Of a stretch of DNA of 64,000 bases, positions 9,201 to 18,038 are shown piece by piece. The stretch is taken from NCBI RefSeq assembly GCF_019443505.1, contig NZ_CP080377.1:62001-126000 (forward strand), written 5' to 3'. Under the pieces are notes generated by a model. That model did not search any database, had not been told where the DNA came from, and worked only from the letters and a program-made list of their open reading frames with translations. Numbering within the stretch: the stretch's first letter is position 1; every line of letters begins with the position of its first letter. Made by a program: the position numbers and the translations under genes. The stretch is from Janthinobacterium sp. PAMC25594 (GTDB taxonomy: Bacteria > Pseudomonadota > Gammaproteobacteria > Burkholderiales > Burkholderiaceae_D).

Positions 9201-9712
9201 CGGGCTTTGCCAAGCTGTCCAGCTATGACTCGAACGGCGACGGCGTGGTCGACGCGAAAGATGACAAGTTTGCCGAACTGCGCATCTGGCGCGACGCCAA
9301 CAGCAATGGCGTGACGGACGACGGCGAACTGATGTCGCTGCACGACGCGGGCGTCGCCAGCCTGACGGTGTCCTACACGGCACTGCCTTTCCTCGACGCC
9401 AACGACAACCTGCACCTGGAGCGCAGCAGCGCCACCCTGGCCAACGGCAAGACAGTCGACATGACGGACGTGTACTTCAACGTCGATGCCAAGGATGCGG
9501 CCAAGGCCGGCGTATCGCTGCCAAGCATGGCTGACTTGCTGCGCGACGACCACGCGCTCGACACGGCGCTGGGGCAGGATGCGAGCGTCGCCACGGTGGC
9601 TGCAGCCCCGGCTGCTCCCGCTGTCGAAGCCCAGGCGCAGTGCGAGATGGCGGAGGTATTGCGCCGCGCCATGGCACACACCACTGCACAGCCCCAGGAA
9701 ATGGCTGTCTGA
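6200..9712 (+). CDS. Giant SdrD-like repeat protein, probable type I secretion substrate
   Basis: A 1170-aa extracellular or surface protein is predicted. There is no N-terminal signal peptide. Residues 1-110 are unclassified, then a VNDAPDA cadherin-like segment. From about residue 230 to 933 there are six SdrD B-like repeats of roughly 110-125 residues, each opening with a form of LGDRVWxDxNxNGVQDAGE and closing with a form of LDAGL or WDAGI. From about residue 935 come EF-hand-like calcium loops (DLNGDG, DSNGNGKID, DSNGDGVVD, DANSNGVTDDGE), as in many type I secretion substrates. The last 60 residues are Ala-rich and may carry the export signal. AGGAGG precedes the ATG. Export by the ABC/HlyD/TolC set 0.8 kb downstream is inferred from position and domain type. 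Confidence 0.85.
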   Translation: MTTYNLSTTVHVCEDINKNFDIRDLLIQAGYTAQGELNIKNFTVLLPDDTESTSNTPLFGMLDADTVYVRPGDWAANYNGNFSTIQVTIDKGNGDLFQLELQVIIDPVNDAPDAADKTFNLVDGASVVLSEGDFGFHDEVEHNGFKSVVITNTTTAGQVLLNGVAVAVGTEIAIDDIRAGHLVFVPSQSVAGNFDLGFKVRDDGGTAGCNAQDLSLVPHHLTFNVPMAHLGDFVWEDKNANGVQDAGEAGIANVVVQLKDGAGTVVASTTTDANGGYHFDVDPGTYSVTVVTPNGYTATAASQGGDAAKDSNIDAAGNMAPVTLAPGETNSSLDAGLYRAAELGDRVWFDANKNGVQDAGEAGVAGVKVTLLDASGNAVGSPLVTDANGNYLFTNLKPGAYSVQFDKTSLPAGYAFTGQDQGGDEQRDSDASAIDGKTAQVLLASGDSNHSLDAGIVALPASLGDRVWHDANLNGVQDAGEAGIGGVTVQLKNAAGGVIGSTVTDAAGYYNFSVDAGTYSVAVVAPPGYLSTVKDAGGNDALDSDINAAGQSALVTVAAGQNYKDLDAGLYKTASIGDRVWLDANGNGTQDAGEAGMAGVKVNLYNAAGAVVASATTDATGHYLFSNLVPGNYYLGFVPPAGYNFTKADVGGYATDSDVNPATGLTTTMIALKSGDVQLDWDAGLVKCAPVTGSIGNRVWEDNNYNGVQDAGELGVAGVKVNLLNASNQIIATTTTNASGNYLFDNLVAGGYKVAVVRLSGFYYTKANVGNDASDSDIDTSTGRSGLINLAAGQNDMSWDAGIYRKASLGDKVWRDADHDGVQDSNEAGIANIKVQLFSGSGTLLATTYTNSNGNYKFADLDPGSYSLKFDKSGVYHAGYAMDSWRWGVKNVGSNDNVDSDVNSNGSYANVVYTDVLKLASGQNDMSWDAAITPIVIDLNGDGVHTIARADFHGSFDLLGTGSAIQSGWVSAHDGLLAIDSNGNGKIDNISELFGGNEKGTGFAKLSSYDSNGDGVVDAKDDKFAELRIWRDANSNGVTDDGELMSLHDAGVASLTVSYTALPFLDANDNLHLERSSATLANGKTVDMTDVYFNVDAKDAAKAGVSLPSMADLLRDDHALDTALGQDASVATVAAAPAAPAVEAQAQCEMAEVLRRAMAHTTAQPQEMAV

Positions 9713-9720
9713 TGTCTCTT

Positions 9721-9743
9721 GCCGGGCAGTCATCCTGCCCGGC
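9721..9743 (+). terminator. Hairpin between repeat-protein and PEP-CTERM genes
   Basis: GCCGGGCAG and CTGCCCGGC form a perfect 9-bp stem with a 5-base loop just after the stop codon. It is followed by a mixed sequence, not a T-run, so partial termination or mRNA 3'-end protection is likelier than full termination. Confidence 0.55.
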
Positions 9744-9778
9744 GCTCTCCACATTTGATAAATAATAGGGAATACACC

Positions 9779-10450
9779 ATGAAACAATCGATGCACCTGA
9801 TCGTCCGCGCCGCCATCACAGCCGCTGTTTTCACCCTCGCCAGCGGCAGTGCCCTGGCAGCGTCCAATCTGCAAGTCGTCGACTCGCATAGCGTCAGTGT
9901 GTTTACGGCCAGCGGCGGTGCCTTCGGCGCCGGCAGCAGCATTTCGCCGACCTTGTGGCAAGTCAAGTACGACAGCAATACCTTCCTGGCGTTTTGCCTC
10001 GATCCCCATGTCGGGCTGAGCAACGTCTCGAACAACTACAGCAGTGGCGTCTTTGCCGCCAGCGACGCCGTCAAGCGCCTGTACGAGGGCTATTACGCCT
10101 CGTCCATCGCGAATGTGTCGACCAATGCCAACAGTGCCGCCGCCTTCCAGCTGGCCCTGTGGGAATTGAATAATGACAACAGCAATCTGTCGACGGGCGA
10201 GCTGCGCTTCAGGAACCTGAACAATGCAGTCGTCAGCCAGGCCAACGCCATGCTGGGCGTGGCGACGGGCGACGGCAGCATCAAGAACCTGTACAACTAC
10301 ACCAGCCTGACCAGCGTCAACCCCGCTTCGCAAACCCTGCTGAGCGTGTCGCCGGTGCCGGAAGCGCAAACCTGGGCCATGCTGGTGGCCGGCCTGGGCT
10401 TGCTGGGCTTTATGGCGCGCCGCCGCAAGGGCGCCGCCGCGCTGAACTAA
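9779..10450 (+). CDS. PEP-CTERM sorting-domain protein
   Basis: A 223-aa exported protein. It has a signal peptide (MKQSMHL start, cleavage after SALA near residue 29) and ends in a PEP-CTERM signal: VPEAQTWAML, hydrophobic LVAGLGLLGF and the basic ARRRK. Such tails are handled by an exosortase, which is not in this window. The middle is Ser/Asn rich and low in charge; a FQLALWELNND segment occurs in several PEP-CTERM proteins. The ATG at 9779 follows ATAGGGA. Its place between a type I secretion substrate and the secretion operon suggests a shared role in the cell surface or matrix, but that is inference. Confidence 0.8.
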   Translation: MKQSMHLIVRAAITAAVFTLASGSALAASNLQVVDSHSVSVFTASGGAFGAGSSISPTLWQVKYDSNTFLAFCLDPHVGLSNVSNNYSSGVFAASDAVKRLYEGYYASSIANVSTNANSAAAFQLALWELNNDNSNLSTGELRFRNLNNAVVSQANAMLGVATGDGSIKNLYNYTSLTSVNPASQTLLSVSPVPEAQTWAMLVAGLGLLGFMARRRKGAAALN

Positions 10451-10482
10451 CCCTCGCTCATCGCGCAAGCGATAGCGTTCCC

Positions 10483-10518
10483 GCTGCGGCGCGCCCGACC
10501 GGCGCGCCGCAGCGTTTT
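10483..10518 (+). terminator. Strong intrinsic terminator before the secretion operon
   Basis: GCTGCGGCGCGCC (10483-10495) and its exact complement (10501-10513) form a 13-bp stem with a CGACC loop, followed by GTTTTATT. It separates the substrate and PEP-CTERM genes from the ABC transporter gene starting only 20 bases later. Confidence 0.85.
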
Positions 10519-10532
10519 ATTGTGAACCGATC

Positions 10533-12686
10533 ATGACCCCACCCCCCGACACTTCCACCGCTTCGGCCGGCATGTCCACCGATGCCATCGCCGAGGCCAT
10601 CGTCTTCCTGGCGCGCTTTTTCGGCGTTGCCGTGCAGGCCGAACGCCTGCGCGCCAGGGTGGTCGCGCATGGCGACCTGGCCGCCGCCGACTTCCTCGAC
10701 CAGGCGCTGGCCCATGGCAGCCTGGCCGGCACGGCGCTGCCGATGGACCAGCCGCGCCGTCCCACGGAAATGCCGGCCCTGCTGTTGAATGGCGCGGGGC
10801 AGGCGCTGGTGGTGCTGACGATCGCCGACGGCAAGTATGAATGCCATGTGCCCGGCATCGAAGGCAGTTCCTGGCTGGACGCGGCCATGCTGGCGCAGGA
10901 AGTGCCCGCCGGACGCTGGGTGGCCGTGCGTCCAGTGATGTTCTTCGACCAGCGCAGCTTGCTCTACAGCATGCCGGCGGCGGGGCGCTGGTTCTGGGAT
11001 GTCTTCAATCGCAACCGCTGGGTTTTCCGCTGGGCCTTGCTGGGCACTTTGGTGCTCAATATCATCAGCGCGCTGGTGCCGTTCTACGCGATGGCCGTGT
11101 ATGACCGCGTGATCCCGAACAACGCCACCTCCAGCCTGTGGGTGCTGACGATCGCCGTGGTGGCGCTGACCGGTTTTGAACTGGCCATGCGATTGCTGCG
11201 CGGCGAACTGGTGGAAACGGCGTCGCGGCGCATGGATGTGGCCCTCTCGTCGAGCATCTTCGCCCAGTGCCTGCGCCTGCGCGCGGCCAGCCGGCCCGCC
11301 TCGGGCGGCACGCTGGCCAATACCGTGCGCGATTTCGAATCGGTGCGCGAATTCTTCGCCTCGACCACCCTGACCACCCTGGGCGACTTGCCCTTCCTGC
11401 TGCTGTTCCTGCTGGTCATTGCCTTGGTCGGCGGCTGGCTGGTGCTGGTGCCGCTGGCCGCCATTCCCATCCTGCTGCTGGTCGCCTTTGCCTCGCGCGC
11501 GGCGCTGGCGCGCCATGTGGCCGCCTCGATGCAGGAAAGCGGGCAGCGCACGGCGCACCTGTTTGAAACCATGAATGGCCTCGACACCATCAAGGCGCTG
11601 GGCGCCGAGGCGTGGAGCCGCCGCAAATGGGAAAGCCTGACCGTGGCCATCGCCGCCAACAGCGTCGAGACGCGCGAAATCGTCAGCCGCGTCAATTACA
11701 TCAACACGGCCGTGCTGGCCCTGTCCGGCACGGCCGTGGTGGCCGTCGGCGCCTTGCTGATGGGCGAACGCCTGCTGACCCTGGGCCAGATCATCGCCGT
11801 GAGCATGCTGACGGGCCGCGCCCTGGCGCCCGTCAGCCAGATCGCGGGCCTGATCATGCGCTGGGAGCAGACCAAGCTGTCGTATCACGCACTCAATAAA
11901 ATCATGGAAGCGCCCACCGACGACGATGCGGCCAGCCTGCAGGCGCCGCCCCTGTCCGGACGCATCGAATTTCGCGACGTGGGGTTTGCGTATCCGCACT
12001 CGCCGCCGCTGCTCGATAAACTCAAGCTGCAGATCCGCGCCGGCGAAAGAGTGGGCGTGATCGGCAAGCTCGGTTCTGGCAAGAGCACCTTGCTGCGCTT
12101 GCTGCTCAACCAGTATGGTCCACAAAGCGGCAGCGTGCTGTTCGACGACCTGGCCAGCACCCAGCTCGAACCGTTGAGCCTGCGCCGCCAGATCGGTTAT
12201 GTGCCGCAGGACGTGACCCTGTTCCATGGCACGCTGCGCGAAAACATCGAATTGGGCCGCAGCCAGCCCGATGACGCCAAGCTGCTCGACGCCATCCGCC
12301 TGGCCTGCCTGGACGACATCATCACCCAGCTGCCCAACGGCGTGGCGACGGAAGTGGGCGAGCGGGGCGAGCGCCTGTCCGGCGGCCAGCGGCAAGCCGT
12401 GGCCATGGCGCGCGCGCTGCTGGTCAAGCCGCCGATCCTGCTGCTCGATGAACCGAGCAGCATGTTCGATCCGGCCACGGAACAGCGCCTGATCGCGCGC
12501 CTGCGCACCTTGCAGGACACCACCATCGTGCTCGTCACGCACCGCATGGCCATGCTGGCGCTGGTGGACCGGCTGATCGTGTTCGACCGTGGCCGCATCG
12601 TGGCCGACGGCCCGCGCGACGAGGTCATGCGCGTGCTCAATAGCCAGGCAGCCAAGCCTGCGGTGGAACAGGGAGCCACGGCATGA
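10533..12686 (+). CDS. Type I secretion ABC transporter (permease-ATPase), LapB type
   Basis: This inner-membrane exporter powers one-step secretion through a HlyD/TolC channel. The 717-aa product has an N-terminal C39-like domain (to about residue 140) without a visible catalytic Cys-His pair, a membrane domain with strong hydrophobic segments (about 165-430), and an ATPase with Walker A GKLGSGKST (near 510), signature LSGGQ (near 615) and Walker B ILLLDEPS (near 636). The nearest family is the LapB-type transporters of giant adhesins. The start at 10533 has no good ribosome site; MSTDAIAEAI at 10572 is an alternative. It overlaps the next gene by ATGA. The terminator just upstream means that it needs its own promoter or read-through. 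Confidence 0.9.
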   Translation: MTPPPDTSTASAGMSTDAIAEAIVFLARFFGVAVQAERLRARVVAHGDLAAADFLDQALAHGSLAGTALPMDQPRRPTEMPALLLNGAGQALVVLTIADGKYECHVPGIEGSSWLDAAMLAQEVPAGRWVAVRPVMFFDQRSLLYSMPAAGRWFWDVFNRNRWVFRWALLGTLVLNIISALVPFYAMAVYDRVIPNNATSSLWVLTIAVVALTGFELAMRLLRGELVETASRRMDVALSSSIFAQCLRLRAASRPASGGTLANTVRDFESVREFFASTTLTTLGDLPFLLLFLLVIALVGGWLVLVPLAAIPILLLVAFASRAALARHVAASMQESGQRTAHLFETMNGLDTIKALGAEAWSRRKWESLTVAIAANSVETREIVSRVNYINTAVLALSGTAVVAVGALLMGERLLTLGQIIAVSMLTGRALAPVSQIAGLIMRWEQTKLSYHALNKIMEAPTDDDAASLQAPPLSGRIEFRDVGFAYPHSPPLLDKLKLQIRAGERVGVIGKLGSGKSTLLRLLLNQYGPQSGSVLFDDLASTQLEPLSLRRQIGYVPQDVTLFHGTLRENIELGRSQPDDAKLLDAIRLACLDDIITQLPNGVATEVGERGERLSGGQRQAVAMARALLVKPPILLLDEPSSMFDPATEQRLIARLRTLQDTTIVLVTHRMAMLALVDRLIVFDRGRIVADGPRDEVMRVLNSQAAKPAVEQGATA

Positions 12687-13996
12687 GCGCCCTGAACGCC
12701 CGTCCGCTGCCGGCGGCCCACCCGGACCCGGAACGCGAGCCGCGGCGCCTCGTCATCCGCATGCTGGCGCTGATCGCCGTGCTGCTGGTGCTGACGCTGG
12801 CCTGGGCCACGTTCGCCCAGCTCGACGTGTCCGTGAATGGCCGTGGCGCCATCACGCCGCCATCGCATCTGCAGGAAGTGCAAAGCCTGGAAGGCGGCAT
12901 CGTGCGCGAGATGCTGGTGCAGCCGGGCCAGCAAGTGCATCGCGGCGATTTGCTGCTGCGCCTGGACACGGCCCAGTATGAAGCCAACCTGGGCGCCAGC
13001 GTGCAGAATCGCCTGGCCGCGCTGGCGGGCAGGGCGCGCCTGGACGCGCTGCTGACGGGCGGCACGCCCCGCTTCGAGCCGGCATGGCAGCAAGAAGTGC
13101 CCGAACTGATCGCCAAGGAAACCCAGTTGTGGCGCGACGGGCAGCGCGAATTCGCCTCCGCCACGGCGGCCGCCCGCGAAGGCGTGACGCGCCGGCGCGG
13201 CGAACTGGCCGAGGCGCACGGCCGCATCGCCCAGCTGGACGCGGGAATGAAGCTGGCGCTGGAAAGCCTGTCGATCGAGGAGCGGCTGTTCAAGGAGGGC
13301 GCCGGTTCGCGCGGCGACTACCTGAACGCGCAGCAGCGCGTGCAGCAGCAGCGCACGGAACTCGACGGCCTGCGCAGCTCCGTGCCGCGTTTGCTGGCTA
13401 CCCTGGCCGAAGCGCAGGCGCAGGCCGGCGAAGTCGAAGCGCGCATGCGCGGCCAGTGGGGCGCGCAGCGCAGCGAATACGAAACCAAGGCGGGCGCCCT
13501 GGCCAGCACGGTCAAGGGTCAGCAGGATCAAGTGAGCCGGCGCGACATCACGGCGCCCGTCGACGGCGTCGTCAACCGCGTGCTGGTGGCCACCGTCGGC
13601 GGCGTGGCGCAGCCAGGCAAGCCTATCCTGGAAATCGTGCCGGCCGACTCCGAGGTGCTCATCTCCGTGCGCGTGAAACCGTCCGATATCGGCTTTATCC
13701 ATGTGGGGCAGAGCGCCTCGGCCAATGTGCTGGCGTATGACGCCACCACCTATGGCCGCATGCAGGCGCAGGTGGTGCGCGTGGGCGCCGACGCCATCCC
13801 CGACGAGCGCAACGAGCCGTATTTCGAGGTGCAGCTCAGCACCGACCGCCGCCAGTTGACGGCGCATGGCAAGGTACTGCCGATCACGCCCGGCATGCCG
13901 GTCGACGTAGGCATCCTGACGGGACGCCGCTCGGTGATGCAATATGTGTTCAAGCCCGTGCTGCGCGGCTTGCAGTCTTCCCTGCAGGAGCGTTGA
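12683..13996 (+). CDS. HlyD-family membrane fusion protein of type I secretion
   Basis: The periplasmic adaptor that links the ABC exporter to the outer-membrane channel. It is 437 aa long, with a short cytoplasmic N-terminus, one membrane segment (about 27-47), a lipoyl-like half after GRGAITPPSHLQEVQ, a long coiled-coil of Arg/Glu/Ala heptads (about 130-270), the second lipoyl half (ITAPVDGVVNRV) and a beta-barrel C-terminus (ITPGMPVDVGI). The start overlaps the transporter stop by four bases and the stop overlaps the next start as TGATG, so the three genes are probably translated as a unit. Confidence 0.92.
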   Translation: MSALNARPLPAAHPDPEREPRRLVIRMLALIAVLLVLTLAWATFAQLDVSVNGRGAITPPSHLQEVQSLEGGIVREMLVQPGQQVHRGDLLLRLDTAQYEANLGASVQNRLAALAGRARLDALLTGGTPRFEPAWQQEVPELIAKETQLWRDGQREFASATAAAREGVTRRRGELAEAHGRIAQLDAGMKLALESLSIEERLFKEGAGSRGDYLNAQQRVQQQRTELDGLRSSVPRLLATLAEAQAQAGEVEARMRGQWGAQRSEYETKAGALASTVKGQQDQVSRRDITAPVDGVVNRVLVATVGGVAQPGKPILEIVPADSEVLISVRVKPSDIGFIHVGQSASANVLAYDATTYGRMQAQVVRVGADAIPDERNEPYFEVQLSTDRRQLTAHGKVLPITPGMPVDVGILTGRRSVMQYVFKPVLRGLQSSLQER

Positions 13997-15279
13997 TGCG
14001 TGCTTTTTTACTTTGCATGGCATTCGCCTGCGCAAACGCGGTGGCCCAGTCCGCGCCACCGGCCACCTTCCAGGCGCAGTCCGCGCGCGGCTTGCCGGCC
14101 TTGCTGGCGCGCGCCGTGCCGCGCGATCCGCAAGTGGTCGCCGCGCAGGCGGCGCTGGCCACCACCGAGGCGCGCTACAAACAGGCCCGTTCGCGCCTGT
14201 TTCCGAATGCGGCGCTGCAGGCCACGCGCGGGCGCAGCAACGACCTCGATGGCACGCTGGACGTGCAACGGCGCACGCACCAGGTGGAGGCCAGCCTGCG
14301 CTGGAATGTGTACAACGGCGGCGCCGACGGCGCCGAAATGGATGCGACCGGGCGCGAAGTGGCGGGCGCCGCCTTCGACGTGCAGCGGGCCAGGGAGGAA
14401 AGCGCGGAAAAGCTGGCCGAAGCCTATTTCGACATGCAGCGCCTGGAGCGCGGCCTGCTGCAGTCGCAGGAGCGCTTGCGCGACGTGACGCAGCTGGTGA
14501 AGCAGGTGATGCGCCAGGCGGAGCTGGGCAAGGCATCGGAAGTGGACCGCGAGCTGGCGCAAAGCTCGCAGCTCGATGCGGAACTGGTACACGACGGCTT
14601 GCTGACGGACCGTCTGGCCGCGCAGATCAAGCTTGAAGCGCTGGCTTTCGAGCCGGTGGCGCAGTTTGCCGACTTCACGTTTGCGCCGCTGCCGGCGCAG
14701 GCATTGGAAAACGCCGACACGCAGCAGGCGCAATTGCGCGCCGCGCGCGAACGCGCCGCCGCCGCCCGGCTGCGCGTGCGCAGCGTGGCGGCCACCCTGG
14801 CGCCGAAAGTGGACCTCGATGTCAGCCATCTGTTGAATAACAAGACCACGCCGCCGCCATCGACCATCCAGCAGCGCGGCTGGTCGGTGGGCGTGAGCTG
14901 GGAGTTTCCGTTGGGCGGCAGCAGCCTGGCGCAGCGCGACGAGAGCATCAGCCGCGCCCAGGCGGCCGACGCGGACGTGGTCCGCGCCGAGCAGGGCACG
15001 CGCGCCGACCTGGCCAGCATGCTGCCGCGTATCGCCAATGCGCAGCGCACCCTGGCCTTGCTGGAAGAGCAGGAAAAGAAGATGGCCTTTGTCGTGCGGG
15101 GTGGGACCATCCAGTACGAGGCGGGCCGGCGCAACCTGCAACAGATCATCCAGACGCGTGACAGCTACTTCACGATACAGCAGCGGCGCATCGACCAGAT
15201 GCACCGTTTGACCCTGGCGCAGATGCGTCAGTACGCCCTGTCCGGGCAGCTGTTGCAGGTGTTCGGCCTGGCGCAATAG
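13996..15279 (+). CDS. TolC-family outer-membrane channel of type I secretion
   Basis: A 427-aa outer-membrane efflux protein completing the secretion system. The signal peptide is MRAFLLCMAF to about AVAQ. The rest is the long alpha-helical, Ala/Gln/Arg-rich pattern of the family, with two similar halves (about 35-220 and 230-420). I placed the start at the ATG at 13996, which overlaps the HlyD stop (TGATG), rather than the TTG three bases earlier. It is slightly shorter than E. coli TolC. No terminator was seen in the 100 bases after it. Confidence 0.9.
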   Translation: MRAFLLCMAFACANAVAQSAPPATFQAQSARGLPALLARAVPRDPQVVAAQAALATTEARYKQARSRLFPNAALQATRGRSNDLDGTLDVQRRTHQVEASLRWNVYNGGADGAEMDATGREVAGAAFDVQRAREESAEKLAEAYFDMQRLERGLLQSQERLRDVTQLVKQVMRQAELGKASEVDRELAQSSQLDAELVHDGLLTDRLAAQIKLEALAFEPVAQFADFTFAPLPAQALENADTQQAQLRAARERAAAARLRVRSVAATLAPKVDLDVSHLLNNKTTPPPSTIQQRGWSVGVSWEFPLGGSSLAQRDESISRAQAADADVVRAEQGTRADLASMLPRIANAQRTLALLEEQEKKMAFVVRGGTIQYEAGRRNLQQIIQTRDSYFTIQQRRIDQMHRLTLAQMRQYALSGQLLQVFGLAQ

Positions 15280-15383
15280 GACAATTGCTGCGCGGGTGCG
15301 GCGTTGCACACATAGTTTCATGCATAAAAAGTCCATTGTGTGGCACACTGCGCGCTCGCATATTATCGTTGTCGCGGGAGCGC

Positions 15384-16661
15384 ATGAGCATCATCAAACA
15401 ATTTCCTTTTGAGTGGCAGGTCGGCGTGCGCTATACGCGCGCCGGGAAGCGCAGTGGCCGCAACAGCTTCATTTCCTTCATTTCCCTCATTTCCGTGGCC
15501 GGCATCGGCCTGGGCGTGGCGGCCCTGATCGTCGTCCTCTCCGTCATGAACGGCTTCCAGAAGGAAGTCACCGACCGTTTGATGTCGGTGCTGGCCCACG
15601 TCGAGGTGTTCGACACCAGCGGTTCCATGCCGAACTGGCAGGCGCAGGAGCGCGCCGCCTACGCCAACCCGCAAGTGAAAGCCGTGTCGCCGTTCGTGGA
15701 AACCCAGGGCATGCTGCTGAACGACGAAACCATGCGCCCGTCCGTCGTGCGCGGCGTGCTGCCGCAGCAGGAAGCCACCGTCTCCAGCGTGGCCGCCCAG
15801 ATGAAGCAGGGCAGTTTCAAGGATCTCACGCCAGGCTCGTACAACATCGTGCTGGGCATCGACCTGGCCAAGGCGCTTGACGTGAAAGTGGGGCAGAACG
15901 TGACCCTGATGCTCGAGCGCGAGCCGAGGGCGGGCGATCCGGCCACTGGCATCGTCATGCCGCGCATGCGCGCGCTCAAGGTGGCGGGCATCTTCGAGGC
16001 AGGCCACAATGAACTCGATGGCAGCCTGGCCTTCGTCAACATGCAGGATGCGGAGCAGCTGCTGCAGCTCGACGGCCCGTCCGGCCTGCGTCTGCGTCTG
16101 CATGACATGAACCAGGCGCCGCAGGTGGCGCGCGAACTGAAAGCCTCGATGCCGGGCCAGCTGTGGATGCGCGACTGGTCGCGCGCCAGTGCCAGCTGGT
16201 ATGCGCTGGTGCAAAGCCAGAAGAACATGATGTTCATCATCCTCAGCATGATCATCGCCGTGGCCGCCTTCAACCTGGTCTCGACCCTGGTGATGTCGGT
16301 CACCGACAAGCAGGCCGATATCGCGATTTTGCGTACCCTGGGCGCCTCGCCGTTTTCCATCATGAAGATTTTCATGATCCAGGGCGCGCTGGTGGGCTTG
16401 CTGGGCAGTGCGCTGGGCGTGATCGGCGGCGTCGTGCTGGCGCTGAACGTGGGCGTCATCGTGCCCTTCATCGAAGGCATCTTTGGCTTGCACTTCATCT
16501 CCAAGGAAATCTACCAGATCAGCGCCGTGCCGTCGGACGTGCATTGGCTGGACGTGGCGCAGATCGGCCTGATCGCCTTTGGCCTGGCGCTGGTGGCGAC
16601 CATCTACCCGAGCTGGCGCGCCGCGCGCGTCAAGCCGGCCGAGGCGTTGCGCTATGAGTAA
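15384..16661 (+). CDS. Lipoprotein-releasing ABC permease LolC/LolE-like, copy 1
   Basis: Inner-membrane permease of the Lol system, which extracts outer-membrane lipoproteins for LolA. The 425-aa protein has one N-terminal membrane segment (about 24-48), a large periplasmic domain, three membrane segments in the last third, and the family end [18 protein letters not shown]. The start was set at the ATG after GCGGGAG because it matches the second copy; in-frame codons upstream to 15285 look non-coding. It is strikingly similar to the next gene, with long identical stretches such as [13 protein letters not shown] and [14 protein letters not shown]. Which copy plays C or E cannot be told; both could be LolF-like. 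Confidence 0.88.
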   Translation: MSIIKQFPFEWQVGVRYTRAGKRSGRNSFISFISLISVAGIGLGVAALIVVLSVMNGFQKEVTDRLMSVLAHVEVFDTSGSMPNWQAQERAAYANPQVKAVSPFVETQGMLLNDETMRPSVVRGVLPQQEATVSSVAAQMKQGSFKDLTPGSYNIVLGIDLAKALDVKVGQNVTLMLEREPRAGDPATGIVMPRMRALKVAGIFEAGHNELDGSLAFVNMQDAEQLLQLDGPSGLRLRLHDMNQAPQVARELKASMPGQLWMRDWSRASASWYALVQSQKNMMFIILSMIIAVAAFNLVSTLVMSVTDKQADIAILRTLGASPFSIMKIFMIQGALVGLLGSALGVIGGVVLALNVGVIVPFIEGIFGLHFISKEIYQISAVPSDVHWLDVAQIGLIAFGLALVATIYPSWRAARVKPAEALRYE

Positions 16662-16686
16662 GAAAATTACCCCTAAGGCAGAACCT

Positions 16687-16713
16687 GGGGTCGGACCCTC
16701 AGGGTCCGACCCC
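16687..16713. repeat. GGGGTCGGACCC palindrome (REP-like)
   Basis: GGGGTCGGACCC and GGGTCCGACCCC form a perfect 12-bp stem around TCA. It sits in the 117-base gap between the two permease copies. Palindromes of this GTCGGACCC type are, as I recall, frequent between genes in Oxalobacteraceae and are REP-like. It may also stabilise the upstream mRNA. Confidence 0.7.
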
Positions 16714-16778
16714 GGCACTTCGCCGTTGGGTCAGCACGGTGGCATGTCGCTTACACAAGAATCAATCACATCACAAGC

Positions 16779-18038
16779 ATGTTAAAAAATATTCCCTTCG
16801 AATGGCTGGTCGGCCTGCGCTACACGCGGGCCGGCAAGCGCAGTGGCCGCAACAGTTTTATCTCCTTCATCTCGCTCATTTCCATGGCCGGCATCGGCCT
16901 GGGTGTGGCGGCGCTGATCGTCGTGCTGTCCGTGATGAACGGCTTCCAGAAGGAAGTCACCGACCGCATGCTGTCCGTGCTGGCCCACGTGGAAGTGTTC
17001 GACAACAGCGGCAGCATGCCTGACTGGCGCGCGGAAGCGGCGCAAGCCTTTAAAAATCCGGCCGTCAAAGGCGCCGCGCCGTTCGTTGAAACGCAGGGCA
17101 TGCTGCTGCGCGACGACGCGCTGCGTCCCGCCATCGTGCGCGGCGTGCTGCCCGAGGAAGAGCCGAACGTCTCCGACGTGGCCGGCCAGACGCGCATGGG
17201 CAGCTTCAAGGCCCTGCAGCCGGGCACCTTCAATATCGTGCTGGGCATCGAGCTGGCGCGCGCCTTGCGCGTCAACCTCGGTGAAAAAGTGACTTTGATG
17301 CTGGCGCAGGGCCAGGTCACGCCGGCCGGCGTGCTGCCGCGCATGCGCAGCTTTACCGTCAGCGGCATCTTCCAGGCGGGCCACAATGAATTCGACGCCG
17401 GTCTGGCCTTCATCAATATCGAAGACGGCCAGCGTTTGCTGCGCCTCGACGGCCCGTCCGGCCTGCGCCTGCGCCTGGTCGACATGAACCAGGCGCCGCA
17501 AGTGGCAGCCGAATTGAAAAAATCCATGCCGGGCGACCTGTGGCTGCGCGACTGGTCCAAGCTGAACGCCAACTGGTTCGCCGCCGTGCAGACGGAAAAG
17601 CGCATGATGTTCATCATTCTGACCCTGATCATCGCCGTGGCGGCCTTCAACCTCGTCTCGACCCTGGTGATGACGGTGACGGACAAGCAGGCCGATATCG
17701 CTATTTTGCGCACGCTGGGCGCCTCGCCAGGCTCGATCATGAAGATCTTCATGATCCAGGGCGCGCTGGTGGGTATCCTGGGCACGCTTCTGGGCGTTGG
17801 CGGCGGCGTGCTGGTGGCGATGAACATCGACGTCATCGTGCCCTTCATCGAGCATTTGCTGGGCGTGCAATTCCTCTCCAAGGACATTTACTTCATCAGC
17901 ACCGTGCCGTCCGACCTGCGCTGGCCCGACGTCACCAAGATCGGCGTGCTGGCCGTGATCCTCGCCTTTTTGGCGACCCTGTACCCAAGCTGGTGGGCTG
18001 CCCGCGTCAAACCTGCGGAAGCCCTGCGCTATGAATAA
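16779..18038 (+). CDS. Lipoprotein-releasing ABC permease LolC/LolE-like, copy 2
   Basis: A 419-aa paralogue of the preceding permease with the same topology and the same ends ([18 protein letters not shown] at the start, [15 protein letters not shown] at the end). By eye roughly 70% of residues are identical, and DNA identity is high in the membrane segments. The main differences lie in the periplasmic loop, where copy 1 has a few extra residues. It overlaps the lolD start by eight bases, so this copy is the one coupled to the ATPase. Tandem duplication is the simplest explanation; function as a LolC-LolE pair is plausible. Confidence 0.88.
   Translation: MLKNIPFEWLVGLRYTRAGKRSGRNSFISFISLISMAGIGLGVAALIVVLSVMNGFQKEVTDRMLSVLAHVEVFDNSGSMPDWRAEAAQAFKNPAVKGAAPFVETQGMLLRDDALRPAIVRGVLPEEEPNVSDVAGQTRMGSFKALQPGTFNIVLGIELARALRVNLGEKVTLMLAQGQVTPAGVLPRMRSFTVSGIFQAGHNEFDAGLAFINIEDGQRLLRLDGPSGLRLRLVDMNQAPQVAAELKKSMPGDLWLRDWSKLNANWFAAVQTEKRMMFIILTLIIAVAAFNLVSTLVMTVTDKQADIAILRTLGASPGSIMKIFMIQGALVGILGTLLGVGGGVLVAMNIDVIVPFIEHLLGVQFLSKDIYFISTVPSDLRWPDVTKIGVLAVILAFLATLYPSWWAARVKPAEALRYE

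Noticed and set aside
8474..10468. A 664-codon frame on the - strand across the repeat protein and PEP-CTERM genes
   Set aside because: Shadow of real + strand genes with domains and signals; no ribosome site or motif.
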